DNA of 64,000 nt from Lysinibacillus sp. FSL M8-0337 (GCF_038593855.1 NZ_CP151996.1:3286001-3350000); one strand, 5' to 3'. Positions 8,893 through 19,141 are shown, counted from the first letter of the stretch. Numbers and translations: made by a program. The notes: generated by a model not told the origin, from the letters alone.

Positions 8893-9870
8893 TTATGCGT
8901 TCACTTTTAACGCTTTAAATTCTTCAATTAGCAATGGAATCACTTCGAATAAATCTCCTACGATACCGTAGTCTGCTACTTTAAAGATATTTGCCTCAGG
9001 ATCTTTATTAATCGCTACAATGACTTTTGAGTTTGACATACCCGCTAAATGTTGGATAGCCCCAGAAATACCTGCTGCGATATAAAGGTCTGGTGTCACA
9101 ACCTTACCCGTTTGACCGATTTGTAATGAATAATCACAATACTCAGCATCGCATGCTCCACGAGATGCACCAACTGCACCACCAAGTAAATCTGCTAATT
9201 CTTTTAGCGGTTCGAAGCCTTCCTCTGATTTAACACCACGACCACCTGCTACTACCACTTTGGCTTCTGAAAGATCTACGCCTTCTGAAGATTTACGTAC
9301 AACCTCTTTAATGATGGAACGTAAGTTTGTAATATCAACCGTAATAGACGATACATCACCTGTTTTACCTGGCGCTTTTTCTAAAGGTGCAATATTGTTT
9401 GGACGGATAGAAGCTAACACTACGCCATCTTTTACTTTTACCTTTTCAAAAGCCTTACCAGAATAAATTGGACGGATGAAGACTACATCGTCACCGGCAC
9501 CTTCAATCGAAGTGACGTCAGAAACAAGTCCTGCTTGTAATTTACTCGCAATTTTAGGCGATAAATCTTTACCGTTAGCTGTATGACCAAATACGATGCC
9601 TGTTGGATTTTCTTGCTCGATAACAGCTAATAAAGCTTGTCCATAGCCATCTGATGTATATTGTTTTAAATGTGGATGCTCCACTGTCACAACACGATCT
9701 GCCCCATGCTCGAATAATGCACTTGCTAACCCTGCAACCGCATCCCCTAAAAGTACGCCTACAACTTCGCCGCCATCAGCGATTTGTTTTGCTGCTGCAA
9801 TTGCCTCGAAAGATACATTACGTAAGCTTCCTTCACGAACTTCACCTAATACTAATACTTTTTTTGACAT
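8893..9870 (-). CDS. etfA: electron transfer flavoprotein alpha subunit
   Basis: A 325-residue FAD-binding subunit of the ETF heterodimer that accepts electrons from acyl-CoA dehydrogenases. The C-terminal FAD domain carries the family signature around residues 205-290: [14 protein letters not shown], then [41 protein letters not shown], and [22 protein letters not shown]. It follows etfB by about 50 bases and ends the fatty-acid degradation operon, as in B. subtilis. Confidence 0.97.
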   Translation of the reverse strand: MSKKVLVLGEVREGSLRNVSFEAIAAAKQIADGGEVVGVLLGDAVAGLASALFEHGADRVVTVEHPHLKQYTSDGYGQALLAVIEQENPTGIVFGHTANGKDLSPKIASKLQAGLVSDVTSIEGAGDDVVFIRPIYSGKAFEKVKVKDGVVLASIRPNNIAPLEKAPGKTGDVSSITVDITNLRSIIKEVVRKSSEGVDLSEAKVVVAGGRGVKSEEGFEPLKELADLLGGAVGASRGACDAEYCDYSLQIGQTGKVVTPDLYIAAGISGAIQHLAGMSNSKVIVAINKDPEANIFKVADYGIVGDLFEVIPLLIEEFKALKVNA

Positions 9871-9921
9871 AGTATATTCCCTCCGTTACCCTTTAAGATT
9901 CGATTTGCGTTAACAAATGAC

Positions 9922-10695
9922 TTAAACTACTTTCGCTTCTGAATGAAGTAGGTTGACTAGCTCTTTTGCTTGAGCAGAAAGCTCGCCTTCTAAAATACGA
10001 CCTGCTGCTTTTTGAGCTGGCAAGTAAATGTCGACTGTTTCTACTTTTACCTCAACATCATCTTCATCGATATCTAAATCATCTAATTCAAGCTCTGCAA
10101 GCGGTTTCTTCTTCGCCTTCATGATGCCTGGTAAAGATGGGTAACGTGGCTCATTTAAACCTTGTTGAGCAGTTACTAAAAGTGGTAAAGATGTTTCAAT
10201 TACTTCTGAATCTCCTTCGATATCGCGCACGATTTTTGCAGATGTGCCATCGATTTCAAGGTTTGTAATAGTTGTTACATAGTTAATGCCTAATAAATCG
10301 GCAACTCGTGGGCCTACTTGACCAGAACCGCCGTCAATTGCCACATTGCCTGTTAAAATTAAGTCCGCCTCTTTATCTTTTAAGTACTCAGCTAAAATAT
10401 AAGCAGCTGCATTTTGATCTAATTCATCTAGATCATCTTCTGTATTAATAAGAACCGCTTCGTCAGCACCCATGGCTAACGCTGTACGTAATTGTTTCTC
10501 TGCGTCTTCGCCACCAATTGTGACAACTGTTACTTTACCACCAGCTGCGTCACGAACTTGGATTGCTTCCTCAATTGCATATTCATCATAAGGATTAATA
10601 ATGAATTCAGCGCCGTCCTCTTGGATTTTACCACCTGACACAACGATTTTTTCTTCTGTATCAAACGTACGTTTAATTAATGCAAAAATATTCAT
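9922..10695 (-). CDS. etfB: electron transfer flavoprotein beta subunit
   Basis: A 257-residue partner of EtfA, starting MNIFALIKRTFDTEE, which is the usual ETF-beta N-terminus. The signature VRDIEGDSEVIETSLPLLVTAQQGLNEPRYPSLPGIMKAKKKP near residues 145-190 binds AMP and contacts dehydrogenases. The start at 10695 was chosen because AGGGGGT lies eight bases upstream; the longer frame from 10731 has no ribosome site and adds residues absent from the family. Confidence 0.96.
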   Translation of the reverse strand: MNIFALIKRTFDTEEKIVVSGGKIQEDGAEFIINPYDEYAIEEAIQVRDAAGGKVTVVTIGGEDAEKQLRTALAMGADEAVLINTEDDLDELDQNAAAYILAEYLKDKEADLILTGNVAIDGGSGQVGPRVADLLGINYVTTITNLEIDGTSAKIVRDIEGDSEVIETSLPLLVTAQQGLNEPRYPSLPGIMKAKKKPLAELELDDLDIDEDDVEVKVETVDIYLPAQKAAGRILEGELSAQAKELVNLLHSEAKVV

Positions 10696-10805
10696 ATATT
10701 CATACCCCCTGCAACGTTTTTTGATTTCCAAGTAAACTTGTAAATATTATATATTTTCAACGTAGATGAACTCCCCTTTCAGTCGTTACCTACACTGATG
10801 GAAAA

Positions 10806-11579
10806 CTATTTGCCAGTAAACACAGGCTCGCGTTTTTCAATAAATGCTTGAATACCTTCTTTAGCATCTGCTGATACAAAGACCGTACCAAAGGATTTAG
10901 CTTCTGCTTCAATACCTTCATAGAATGAAGCCGGCTTCGCATATTGCAATGCTTGAATTGCTTCTTTCAAAGCGATTGGGCTCTTCTTAGCGACTTTTTT
11001 AGCAATCTTTAGCGTTTCCTCAAGTAATGATTCATCGGTAAATGCACGGTTCGCTAAGCCCCATTGCACAGCTTCTGCTCCTGAAATAGGTTCGCTTGTA
11101 AACATCATCTCCGCTGCTTTCGCTACGCCAACATAACGTGGTAAACGTTGTGTGCCACCAAAGCCTGGAATAAGACCTAGTTGTAATTCAGGCAACCCTA
11201 ATTTCGCAGATTCCGTTACAAAGCGCATATGGCAACTCATTGCTAGTTCGAGACCACCGCCAAGTGCTGCACCGTGAATCGCTGCAATAACAGGTTTTGA
11301 GAACGTTTCAACACGTTCAAATACTTGTTGCCCATTGCCTGCAAGCTTTGTGAATTCATCTCCAGACTCAACTTCTGTAAATTCCTTAATGTCTGCACCC
11401 GCTGAGAAGAAACGGCCTTCACCATGAAGTACAAGGACACGTACAGCGTCATCGTTTTCTACGGCATCTAGCACAGCATCTACTTCTGCAATGATTCCAC
11501 GAGATAATGCGTTTGCTGGAGGACGTGCAATCGTAATAATTGCTACTCCATCTTCTACTTTCCAACTTAGAAATTCCAT
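10806..11579 (-). CDS. fadB: enoyl-CoA hydratase of fatty-acid beta-oxidation
   Basis: A 257-residue crotonase-fold hydratase that adds water to trans-2-enoyl-CoA. The oxyanion-hole region [13 protein letters not shown] is near residues 56-68. The catalytic region [18 protein letters not shown] near 103-120 and [22 protein letters not shown] near 126-147 supply the two glutamates. It sits between fadR and etfB, as ysiB/fadB does in B. subtilis. Crotonase paralogues are hard to separate; the assignment to beta-oxidation rests on the operon. Confidence 0.92.
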   Translation of the reverse strand: MEFLSWKVEDGVAIITIARPPANALSRGIIAEVDAVLDAVENDDAVRVLVLHGEGRFFSAGADIKEFTEVESGDEFTKLAGNGQQVFERVETFSKPVIAAIHGAALGGGLELAMSCHMRFVTESAKLGLPELQLGLIPGFGGTQRLPRYVGVAKAAEMMFTSEPISGAEAVQWGLANRAFTDESLLEETLKIAKKVAKKSPIALKEAIQALQYAKPASFYEGIEAEAKSFGTVFVSADAKEGIQAFIEKREPVFTGK

Positions 11580-11593
11580 TTCTCCACATCCTT

Positions 11594-12175
11594 TTAAGCT
11601 TTAATGCCGTTCAGGATTAATGCCTGAACTTTCGGAACCTGTTCTATCAAATCATATCGATAGTCATTCATCACCCACGATGTAATCGTTTCGTCAATTG
11701 TGCCAAATACCATTTGACGTGCCAAACGTACATCCATCGTTTGATTGAACTCACCAGTAACCATACCTTCAATTAGAATCTGATCAAGCAATTGCAAGTA
11801 ATCTCTTAATACTGCATTGATCTTTTGGCGTAAATCTTTATTTGATTGACGAAGTTCTAATTGAGTCACAGTCGCTAATGATCGATCTGTAGCTAGAACA
11901 TTAAAATGATTTTCAATCATGCGTGAAAGTTTGTCTTTCGACGTGCTTCCATTTTCTATTATATCTTGTAATGACTCTACAAAAACAGCCATTTTTTCAT
12001 TAAAGACAGAAATTAATATATCTTCTTTATTTTTAAAATATAAATAGATCGTTCCGTCAGCCACCCCAGCTTGTTTTGCGATCTTCGATACTTGCGCTTG
12101 GTGATACCCATTTTCTGCAATAACGAAGACAGCTGCATCAATAATTTGCTTATATTTTGGCTTATCTCGTTTCAT
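11594..12175 (-). CDS. fadR: TetR-family fatty-acid regulator FadR
   Basis: A 193-residue TetR repressor. The helix-turn-helix lies at residues 10-52 ([44 protein letters not shown]); the remainder is a ligand-binding, dimerisation domain expected to bind long-chain acyl-CoA. It leads fadB-etfB-etfA, and FadR-type boxes lie at 12344-12361 and 14271-14288. An AGGTGGTG ribosome site precedes the ATG. Acyl-CoA should release it from DNA and turn on fatty-acid breakdown. Confidence 0.93.
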   Translation of the reverse strand: MKRDKPKYKQIIDAAVFVIAENGYHQAQVSKIAKQAGVADGTIYLYFKNKEDILISVFNEKMAVFVESLQDIIENGSTSKDKLSRMIENHFNVLATDRSLATVTQLELRQSNKDLRQKINAVLRDYLQLLDQILIEGMVTGEFNQTMDVRLARQMVFGTIDETITSWVMNDYRYDLIEQVPKVQALILNGIKA

Positions 12176-12331
12176 CTTTATATCACCACCTAAAAAACAT
12201 ACGCACGCCCATTTCCATCTGTGGCACTTTGCTTATTTGCCAATCAGTACTAATAAGTGCTGAAGTTCCCGATACAAAAATTTGAGCGGTACATCCTAGC
12301 TAAATACGGCGTGGTCAATAGAAACAAAAAA

Positions 12332-12373
12332 AATATGAAAATATGAATGGTTATTCATTCATATTTTCATATT
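12332..12373. promoter_or_regulatory. lcfA terminator hairpin with a FadR box at its centre
   Basis: Two perfect 18-bp arms (AATATGAAAATATGAATG at 12332-12349 and its complement at 12356-12373) flank a six-base loop. On the minus strand the hairpin is followed by T8, so it reads as the lcfA terminator. Its centre contains TGAATGGTTATTCATTCA (12344-12361), a match to the FadR box consensus TGAATGAnTAnTCATTCA except at one position. The centre of the box and the centre of the hairpin coincide. It lies between lcfA and the fadR operon. Confidence 0.85.
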
Positions 12374-12412
12374 ATATTTTACACTCGCGCTTGTCAATAC
12401 TTTCACACGTAG

Positions 12413-14104
12413 TTATTTTGCTTCTTTATTCGCTAATTTTGTTTTTTCTTCATCCACTAAGGAACGACGCAAAATTTTTCCAACAGCTGTTTTTGGTAGT
12501 TCATCTCGGAATTCATAAATGCGTGGCACTTTAAAAGCAGCCAAGTGCTGACGACAGTATTTATTTAATTCGTCTTCAGTAATCGAATATCCTTCTTTTA
12601 ATACAATATATGCTTTTACTGTTTCTCCTCGATACGGATCAGGAATACCTGCTACAACGCATTCTTGAATTTCTTCCCGTTCATACAAAACTTCTTCGAC
12701 TTCACGAGGATAAATATTAAAGCCACCCGCAATAATTAAATCCTTTTTCCTGTCCACCACATAGAAGTAACCTTTCTCATCCATATAGCCAAGGTCTCCT
12801 GTTAAAAACCAGCCATCTGCAAAAGTTGCAGCCGTATCTTCTGGACGATTCCAATAGCCCTTCATAACCTGTGGACCTTTGACAGCAATTTCACCTACTT
12901 CACCGACAGCAAGTTGTTCTGTATCCCCCGTACGTAAAATGACAGAATCGGTATTCGGCCACGGTAAACCTACTGAACCGATAACCCGGTTACCCCAAAT
13001 GGGTGTTGCGTGCGTTACGGGAGAGGTTTCAGTTAACCCATAACCTTCCACAAGCTTCCCACCTGTTACGGCCTCAAATTGTTCCTGTACTTCTACAGGC
13101 AGTGAAGCGGAACCACTTAAACATGCTTTAATAGACGATAAATCATACTTCGCAATATCTGGATGATTTAATAAACCAATATATAATGTCGGTGCACCAG
13201 GGAACAATGTTGGCTTTTGCTTATCAATTGTTTTTAAAGCTGTTTCAGCATCAAACTTCGGCAACAATACCATTCTATTTTGGGTAAAAACAGATAGTAG
13301 CATCACAGTTGTCATACCATAGACGTGGAAGAATGGCAGAATACCCATAATTGTTTCCTCGCCATGTACGCATTTATACATCCAGGCATCACACATTGTC
13401 GTATTGGCAATTAAGTTTTTATGCGTTAACATAACGCCTTTCGGGTACCCTGTCGTCCCTCCTGTATATTGAAGCAATGCAAGGTCTTCTTCGAAATCAA
13501 ATGGCAGTTCAATCATTTTTACAGGTGAAGACTTCATGATTTCTGTAAATAAATGATTTTGTCCACTATGCTCTACTTTCACACTAAAACCGTACTGCTT
13601 TTTTTGAATAAATGGATATACTAAATTTTTTGGAAATGGTAAGTAATCTTTAATTGCTGTTACAATGACATTTTCAAGATTCGTTTCTTTCATGATTTTC
13701 ATAACACGTGGATACAAGATATCCATTACTAAAATTACCTTCGCACCAGCGTCCGCCATTTGGTACTGCAATTCTCGTTCAGTGTAAAGTGGATTTGTCT
13801 GTACTACGACTGCGCCGGCATACATTGCCCCATAGTAAGCGATTACACTTTGTGGCGTGTTTGGTAGCATAATCGCTACACGATCTCCTTTTTCCACGCC
13901 AAGTGCTTGTAAGTAGTTTGCAAACTTAAGTGCAGATTCATATAACTCGGTATACGTCAAATCCTTACCCATGAAATGAATTGCCACTTTCGATGGCTTC
14001 TTTTTATAGGCACGCGTTAAAAACTCTTGCACAGGAATTTCCTCAAACGTTAAAGACGGTGGTACTTCTTCAGGATAATTTGCTAGCCATGGTTTTGCTG
14101 TCAT
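12413..14104 (-). CDS. lcfA: long-chain fatty acid-CoA ligase
   Basis: A 563-residue AMP-forming ligase that activates fatty acids to acyl-CoA for beta-oxidation. The P-loop-like motif YTGGTTGYPKGVMLTH is near residues 211-227; the YGLTETSP motif near 355; the GWFLTGDLGYMDEKGYFYVVDRKKDLIIAGGFNIYP stretch near 431-466; and the final catalytic lysine in PKTAVGKILRRSL near 542. Length fits FadD/LcfA. Two FadR-type boxes flank the gene. The direct acyl-CoA supply fits its neighbours fadB and etfAB. Confidence 0.96.
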   Translation of the reverse strand: MTAKPWLANYPEEVPPSLTFEEIPVQEFLTRAYKKKPSKVAIHFMGKDLTYTELYESALKFANYLQALGVEKGDRVAIMLPNTPQSVIAYYGAMYAGAVVVQTNPLYTERELQYQMADAGAKVILVMDILYPRVMKIMKETNLENVIVTAIKDYLPFPKNLVYPFIQKKQYGFSVKVEHSGQNHLFTEIMKSSPVKMIELPFDFEEDLALLQYTGGTTGYPKGVMLTHKNLIANTTMCDAWMYKCVHGEETIMGILPFFHVYGMTTVMLLSVFTQNRMVLLPKFDAETALKTIDKQKPTLFPGAPTLYIGLLNHPDIAKYDLSSIKACLSGSASLPVEVQEQFEAVTGGKLVEGYGLTETSPVTHATPIWGNRVIGSVGLPWPNTDSVILRTGDTEQLAVGEVGEIAVKGPQVMKGYWNRPEDTAATFADGWFLTGDLGYMDEKGYFYVVDRKKDLIIAGGFNIYPREVEEVLYEREEIQECVVAGIPDPYRGETVKAYIVLKEGYSITEDELNKYCRQHLAAFKVPRIYEFRDELPKTAVGKILRRSLVDEEKTKLANKEAK

Positions 14105-14270
14105 ACGTCCTCTCCCCTTTGTCCCAAACTTTGTAAATTCTTATTTTAATTATAATGAAAAAGGAATGTACTTTCAAACGTAAAATAGAAAATAAATGCA
14201 TTTTCGATTAATTATTATGCATTTAACAACATTTATATTACTACCCCTTAATGTCTTCTCCGTTGATATC

Positions 14271-14288
14271 ATTATGAATACTCATTCA
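14271..14288. promoter_or_regulatory. FadR box upstream of lcfA
   Basis: ATTATGAATACTCATTCA matches the TGAATGAnTAnTCATTCA consensus at 15 of 18 positions, all but the outermost three. It lies about 170 bases upstream of the lcfA start. The rest of 14105-14404 holds nothing else recognisable. Confidence 0.7.
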
Positions 14289-14404
14289 TTGTTTTGCTTT
14301 TTATGCAACTGATTGCCATTATATTTCTATATTAGAAAAATTTTTTTAAAAAAGCAGTTTCCATCAACGTGCGATTGGTTTTGTGGCGATTCCTACAGAT
14401 TTCT

Positions 14405-14453
14405 AAACAAAAAAAACTGTAGACAAACTTGAAATTCAAGTTTACCTACAGTT
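14405..14453 (-). terminator. terminator after the 26-residue peptide gene
   Basis: AACTGTAG/CTACAGTT with an inner AAACTTG/CAAGTTT stem is followed on the minus strand by T8. It ends the mutS2-yshE-peptide transcript. Confidence 0.9.
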
Positions 14454-14468
14454 AAATCCCTCGTCTCA

Positions 14469-14549
14469 TTATACGGTCAACATATAGTAGACGCCGACTG
14501 CCAAAAATGCGATACAGACTACGATTAGAACTTTCGCTAATTTTTCCAT
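14469..14549 (-). CDS. 26-residue single-pass membrane peptide
   Basis: A short frame with an AGGAG ribosome site nine bases before the ATG. The product begins MEKLAKVLIV and ends YYMLTV; a charged N-terminus (Glu3... Lys3, Lys6) is followed by about 18 hydrophobic residues, one predicted membrane span. It begins 12 bases after the yshE stop codon and ends just before a strong terminator, so it looks like the last gene of that operon. Coding is supported by position, ribosome site and the hydrophobic design only; no family is recognised. Confidence 0.6.
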   Translation of the reverse strand: MEKLAKVLIVVCIAFLAVGVYYMLTV

Positions 14550-14561
14550 CCTATAACACTC

Positions 14562-14975
14562 CTATGCAATACTTGCCCCAATAACAAACGATAAACCGAC
14601 TGAAATCGTAAAGGAAATAAAGCCAACTGAGCGATTGTCGTTAGCAATTTCTTGATCTACGTTAAAACGAGGGGTCATAAATTCAAATAAGAAATATGCA
14701 ACAATTAGCAACGTGAAGCCAAATAGTCCCCAACCAATCATTTCACTCAGCGTGCTATGGCGAGCAATTGAATATCGAAAAATATTACAAATACCTAATA
14801 TTTTACCACCCGTTGCAAGCGCCACAGCTACATTACCATTTTTTATTTCTTCCCAGTTTTTATATTTCGTAACGACTTCGAACAATGCCATCGAGACGAC
14901 TAAACATAACACAACAACACTAAAATATCCTGCCGTTTCGATAATTGGATATCGCCAAAAGCTAGAATTTAGCAT
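14562..14975 (-). CDS. yshE: DUF350 membrane protein YshE
   Basis: A 137-residue integral membrane protein with four hydrophobic helices (about residues 15-35, 48-66, 78-100 and 117-136). The GKILGICNIF stretch and the overall layout suit DUF350. The place downstream of mutS2 is that of yshE in B. subtilis. It begins 21 bases after mutS2. Function is unknown. Confidence 0.8.
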   Translation of the reverse strand: MLNSSFWRYPIIETAGYFSVVVLCLVVSMALFEVVTKYKNWEEIKNGNVAVALATGGKILGICNIFRYSIARHSTLSEMIGWGLFGFTLLIVAYFLFEFMTPRFNVDQEIANDNRSVGFISFTISVGLSFVIGASIA

Positions 14976-14996
14976 TTTCTCCGTCCCCTTTACAGC

Positions 14997-17372
14997 TTAT
15001 TTCAATTCCACAACAGTGACGCCAAATCCACCTTCGCCTGCTTCTCCAAAACGGAAGGATTTCACCCGTTTATGTTTTTTCAGGTAACTTTGAATGCCCT
15101 GACGTAATGCTCCTGTTCCAACACCGTGGATAATCGACACTCGACCATAGTTTGCAAGTAGCGCATCATCTATATATTTTTCAGTGCGAATTAAGGCATC
15201 CTCATAGCGCTCCCCACGTAAATCTAATTCTAATTTCACATGGCTATCTCGATTTTTCACACCAGCAACACGTTGTATAGGTGCTTTCTCTGGTTTAATG
15301 TATTCAAGATCGGTATCGGCAATTTTCATTTTTAAAATGCCCATTTGTACAACCCATTCAACATCAGACACTTTTTCAAGCAACGTACCTCGTTGACCAT
15401 AGCTTAACACCTTTACCTCATCACCGACAACCAAGTTTTGTGCTCGCGCCTTGACTTGTGCTGCTTTTTTCAATACTTTGTTATGCTCAAGTGGTGTCGC
15501 TTCTTCCAATCGTTTCCGCGCCTCAATCAGCTCGTGTTCTTTCACTACTTGATCGGCATTTTTACGCATTTCTCGAAGCTCTGAAATAATCGTTTCAGCT
15601 TCTCGTTTCGCTTCTTCGACAATTTTGCGTGCTTTTTCTTTCGCTTTTTTATCAAGGGCTTCTTTGCGTTCTTCGTAAGCTTGAAGCTTGTCCTGAAGCT
15701 CTTTACGTAGTGCTTCGGACTCTAGTAGTAAATCATGGGAACGCTCTGCATCATCCTCTGATTGGCGTCTAGTTGCTTCTAAGGACGCAATCATGGATTC
15801 CACCTCATGACGATCCGTTCCTGTAAAGCTTTTAGCACGATCGATAATTGACTCTGGCAAACCGAGACGACTAGAAATTTCAAAAGCATTGGAGCGACCC
15901 GGTACACCAATAAGTAAGCGATAAGTCGGACTCAACGTTTCAATATCGAATTCCACACTTGCATTAGCAACACCAGGGCGATTATAGCCGTACGCTTTTA
16001 ATTCAGGATAGTGCGTCGTTGCCATGACACGAGCGCCACGACCATGCACTTCATCTAAAATAGAAATCGCTAAGGCAGCTCCTTCTTGTGGATCCGTTCC
16101 GGCCCCTAATTCATCGAATAACACAAGTGATTCGTGATCAAATTGCTGTAAAATGTCGACAATGTTCACCATATGTGATGAAAATGTTGAAAGCGATTGT
16201 TCAATTGATTGCTCATCACCAATATCAGCAAAAAGTTGCTCAAATACCGCTAGCTCTGAACCGTCTAATGCCGGCACCGGTAAGCCTGCTTGTGCCATTA
16301 ATGTACAAAGGCCTACTGTTTTTAACGTCACGGTTTTACCACCCGTGTTGGGTCCTGTAATTACAATAGCCGTAATATCTTTGCCAAATTCGATGTCATT
16401 GGCAACCGCCGTTTCGATAGGTAATAGCGGATGGCGTGCGCGCACAAGACGGATATAACCATCCTTGTTCATTTTAGGCATCGTACATTTATTGGCTTGG
16501 CCATACTTACCCTTTGCCAAAATAACGTCAATCTCACCTAATAGTTTTACTAAATTAAATAAATCAGGTGCCACCTCTTCAACCATTGCACTTAACGCAA
16601 GCAAAATGCGCTCAATTTCAACTTGCTCTTTCATTTTGAGACGGTGTATTTCGTTATTCGCTTGTACAACTGAATCTGGTTCAATAAATAACGTTTGACC
16701 AGACGATGATTGGTCATGCACAATGCCACCATAGTGATAGCGGTATTCTTGTTTAACTGGAATCACATAACGGTCGTTACGAATCGTTACAATTGCATCT
16801 GAAAGCATTTTGGCTGCATTACTTCCTCGCGTTAAGCTCTCTAGCTTTGAACGCACTTTAGCCTCTTCTGCTCGTAGAGACTGGCGAATAGAGCGCAACG
16901 TTTGACTTGCAGAATCTAAAACAGCACCATTGTCATCAATACAGTTATTAATTTCATGCTGTAAACCTGTTAATACAGGCATCATTTCCTTTTTAGCGAT
17001 AAAATGAGGGATTTCAATAATTTCATCTGACTCTAAATCTTCTAAGAAATTCCGCAGTATTCGGCTAGCTCGAATCGTACTAGACACTTCCATTAATTCC
17101 ATCGCTGAAAGCATGCCTCCGATTTGAGCACGTCTTGCTGCTGGTCGTACATCGAAAATACCACCCATTGGCACATTGCCTTTTACACGTAAAATGGATA
17201 GCCCTTCATCCATTTCTTCTAATAATTGAACGACTTTTTCAAAGTCTGTTTGTGGCACAAGTTCATCAATGGCTGATTTGCCGATTGAAGAAGTACAGTA
17301 TGTAGCCACTTGTTGACGTACCTTATCATATTCTAGTGTTTTCAATGCGCGGTCTGCGATCACTGAGAACAC
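14997..17372 (-). CDS. mutSB: endonuclease MutS2
   Basis: A 791-residue MutS-family ATPase without the mismatch-reading domain. In bacteria MutS2 acts in recombination control and, in B. subtilis, in collided-ribosome rescue. The Walker A motif GPNTGGKT is near residue 342 and the Walker B region LVLFDELGAGTDPQEGAAL near 415-433. A long charged coiled coil covers about 520-635, and a C-terminal Smr nuclease domain opens with LDLRGERYEDAL near 714 and contains IIHGVGTGALR. Length and order are standard. It follows polX by nine bases. Confidence 0.97.
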   Translation of the reverse strand: MFSVIADRALKTLEYDKVRQQVATYCTSSIGKSAIDELVPQTDFEKVVQLLEEMDEGLSILRVKGNVPMGGIFDVRPAARRAQIGGMLSAMELMEVSSTIRASRILRNFLEDLESDEIIEIPHFIAKKEMMPVLTGLQHEINNCIDDNGAVLDSASQTLRSIRQSLRAEEAKVRSKLESLTRGSNAAKMLSDAIVTIRNDRYVIPVKQEYRYHYGGIVHDQSSSGQTLFIEPDSVVQANNEIHRLKMKEQVEIERILLALSAMVEEVAPDLFNLVKLLGEIDVILAKGKYGQANKCTMPKMNKDGYIRLVRARHPLLPIETAVANDIEFGKDITAIVITGPNTGGKTVTLKTVGLCTLMAQAGLPVPALDGSELAVFEQLFADIGDEQSIEQSLSTFSSHMVNIVDILQQFDHESLVLFDELGAGTDPQEGAALAISILDEVHGRGARVMATTHYPELKAYGYNRPGVANASVEFDIETLSPTYRLLIGVPGRSNAFEISSRLGLPESIIDRAKSFTGTDRHEVESMIASLEATRRQSEDDAERSHDLLLESEALRKELQDKLQAYEERKEALDKKAKEKARKIVEEAKREAETIISELREMRKNADQVVKEHELIEARKRLEEATPLEHNKVLKKAAQVKARAQNLVVGDEVKVLSYGQRGTLLEKVSDVEWVVQMGILKMKIADTDLEYIKPEKAPIQRVAGVKNRDSHVKLELDLRGERYEDALIRTEKYIDDALLANYGRVSIIHGVGTGALRQGIQSYLKKHKRVKSFRFGEAGEGGFGVTVVELK

Positions 17373-17381
17373 CTCCTCAAC

Positions 17382-19091
17382 CTATTTATTTCGTCGAATG
17401 AACGACTCGAACTGTTCGCTCGTCCATGTATTGACAATCATATCTTTTTTCAGCCATGCCCTATTTGCATAGCGCACACCAATATCCATAAAACGTAAAT
17501 GCGCAATATCATGTGCATCGGTATTAATCGCTACTGGTACACCTGCTGCAACAGCCATTTCTAAATGCTCAACGCATAAATCTAAACGATAGGGATTGGC
17601 GTTCAACTCTAAAATTTTACCATATTCCTTTGCCCATTCAATCAACTGCGCGATATTTGGATTATAACCAGCCCGGTCTTCAATAATGCGACCCGTCGGA
17701 TGAGCAATCATATGTACATACGGATTTTGCATCGCGGTATGTAATCGCGCCATAATTTTATCCTGTGATTGTGTAAAACTCGAATGAATGGAGGCAATCA
17801 CGAAATCCAATTTCCGCAGTACTTCATCATCAAAATCTAACGAACCATCTGGTAAAATATCCATTTCTGTGCCTGCATATAAATAAAAGTCAGAATGTGT
17901 TTCGTTAAAAGCATCAATTTCAGCTCGTTGCTTCACTAAGCGTGCAGGTGTTAAACCATTTGCCACTTTTAAATATTGTGAGTGATCGGTAATAACGCTA
18001 TATTGATAACCACGGGAAATAAGCGCCTCGCCCATTTCCGCCACAGAGTACGCGCCATCTGACCATGTTGTATGCATATGCAAATCAGCAACAATATCCT
18101 CTAGCTTAACTAAATCCTTGACTTCACTTTGCCGGTCAAACTCTGTTGACCCTGTTCGTAAGCTAGGCGGGATAAATGGCATATCAAAATGGGCAAAAAA
18201 TGCCGCTTCGTCTGCAAATGTCAGCACAGAACCATCTGCTTGCTCTACACCATACTCACTAATTTTTTCCCCACGTGTTTTGGCAAGTTGGCGCATGCGA
18301 ACGTTATGCTCTTTTGAGCCTGTAAAATGGTGCAAGGCTGTGGCATACTCAACATCCTTTACTAATCGAAAATCAACACTTACAGCATCATCTAAATCTA
18401 AAATAACGGAAATTTTTGTATCTCCGGCTGCCACTACCTCTTGAATAGCGAGTGCACTCAATATTTTTTCTCGTACCGTCTCTACTGCTTCAGTGACAAC
18501 AATAAAATCAATATCTTTACTTGTTTCAGATGCACGACGGAAACTGCCTGCTACGGAAAAACGCGTCACTTCTTCCATACTACCGAGAAGTGCTTCAATT
18601 TGTAAAACGACAGGCTCAAGTTGCCAAATTGGCAAACGTTCTGAACGATTGGCAAAATTAGCAAGTTCCTTTAAAATCTTTTCTTCTGTTTTGGCGGCAA
18701 AGCCTGATAGCTCGCGCACTTTACCCGCTTCACATGCAGCTTGTAAGCTTTCAGCAGAGTCTATGCCTAGCTCTTGGTGAAGCTTCGCAATCTTTTTGCC
18801 GCCTAAGCCTGGTAACTTCAGTAATGGCAGTAATCCTTTCGGGACAATATCTTGTAATTCTTTAAGCAGACTCGATTCACCTGTCTCGATTAAGTCTTCA
18901 ATAACAGCAGCGGTGCCTTTACCGATTCCTTTAAGCTTTGTTACATCCTCCATCTCACTAAGCGAGCGCTCGTCACCTTCTAATGCTGCTGCAGCTTTGC
19001 GGAATGCGGATACTTTGAACGGATTTTCACCTTGTAACTCCATATATAATGCAATTTTTTCTAATGTACGAATAATTGTTTTTTTGTTCAT
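17382..19091 (-). CDS. polX: DNA polymerase/3'-5' exonuclease PolX
   Basis: A 569-residue family-X repair polymerase fused to a PHP exonuclease. Helix-hairpin-helix DNA-binding motifs lie in the first 130 residues (LKGIGKGTAAVIEDL and LPGLGGKKIAKL). The polymerase palm motif GSFRRASETSKDIDFIV near 180-198 holds the catalytic aspartates. The PHP domain begins near 335 with DLHMHTTWSDG and contains ITDHS. It is involved in base-excision repair. Its place between cvpA/zapA and mutS2 matches B. subtilis. Confidence 0.97.
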   Translation of the reverse strand: MNKKTIIRTLEKIALYMELQGENPFKVSAFRKAAAALEGDERSLSEMEDVTKLKGIGKGTAAVIEDLIETGESSLLKELQDIVPKGLLPLLKLPGLGGKKIAKLHQELGIDSAESLQAACEAGKVRELSGFAAKTEEKILKELANFANRSERLPIWQLEPVVLQIEALLGSMEEVTRFSVAGSFRRASETSKDIDFIVVTEAVETVREKILSALAIQEVVAAGDTKISVILDLDDAVSVDFRLVKDVEYATALHHFTGSKEHNVRMRQLAKTRGEKISEYGVEQADGSVLTFADEAAFFAHFDMPFIPPSLRTGSTEFDRQSEVKDLVKLEDIVADLHMHTTWSDGAYSVAEMGEALISRGYQYSVITDHSQYLKVANGLTPARLVKQRAEIDAFNETHSDFYLYAGTEMDILPDGSLDFDDEVLRKLDFVIASIHSSFTQSQDKIMARLHTAMQNPYVHMIAHPTGRIIEDRAGYNPNIAQLIEWAKEYGKILELNANPYRLDLCVEHLEMAVAAGVPVAINTDAHDIAHLRFMDIGVRYANRAWLKKDMIVNTWTSEQFESFIRRNK

Positions 19092-19110
19092 TTAGAATTC
19101 CCCCTATCGT

Positions 19111-19141
19111 AAAAACACTTCCCTCTAGTCCGAGAGAAGTG
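19111..19141 (-). terminator. terminator downstream of cvpA
   Basis: CACTTC and CTCT pair with AGAG and GAAGTG, followed by T5 on the minus strand. The remaining 19142-19350 shows no other feature. Confidence 0.75.
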
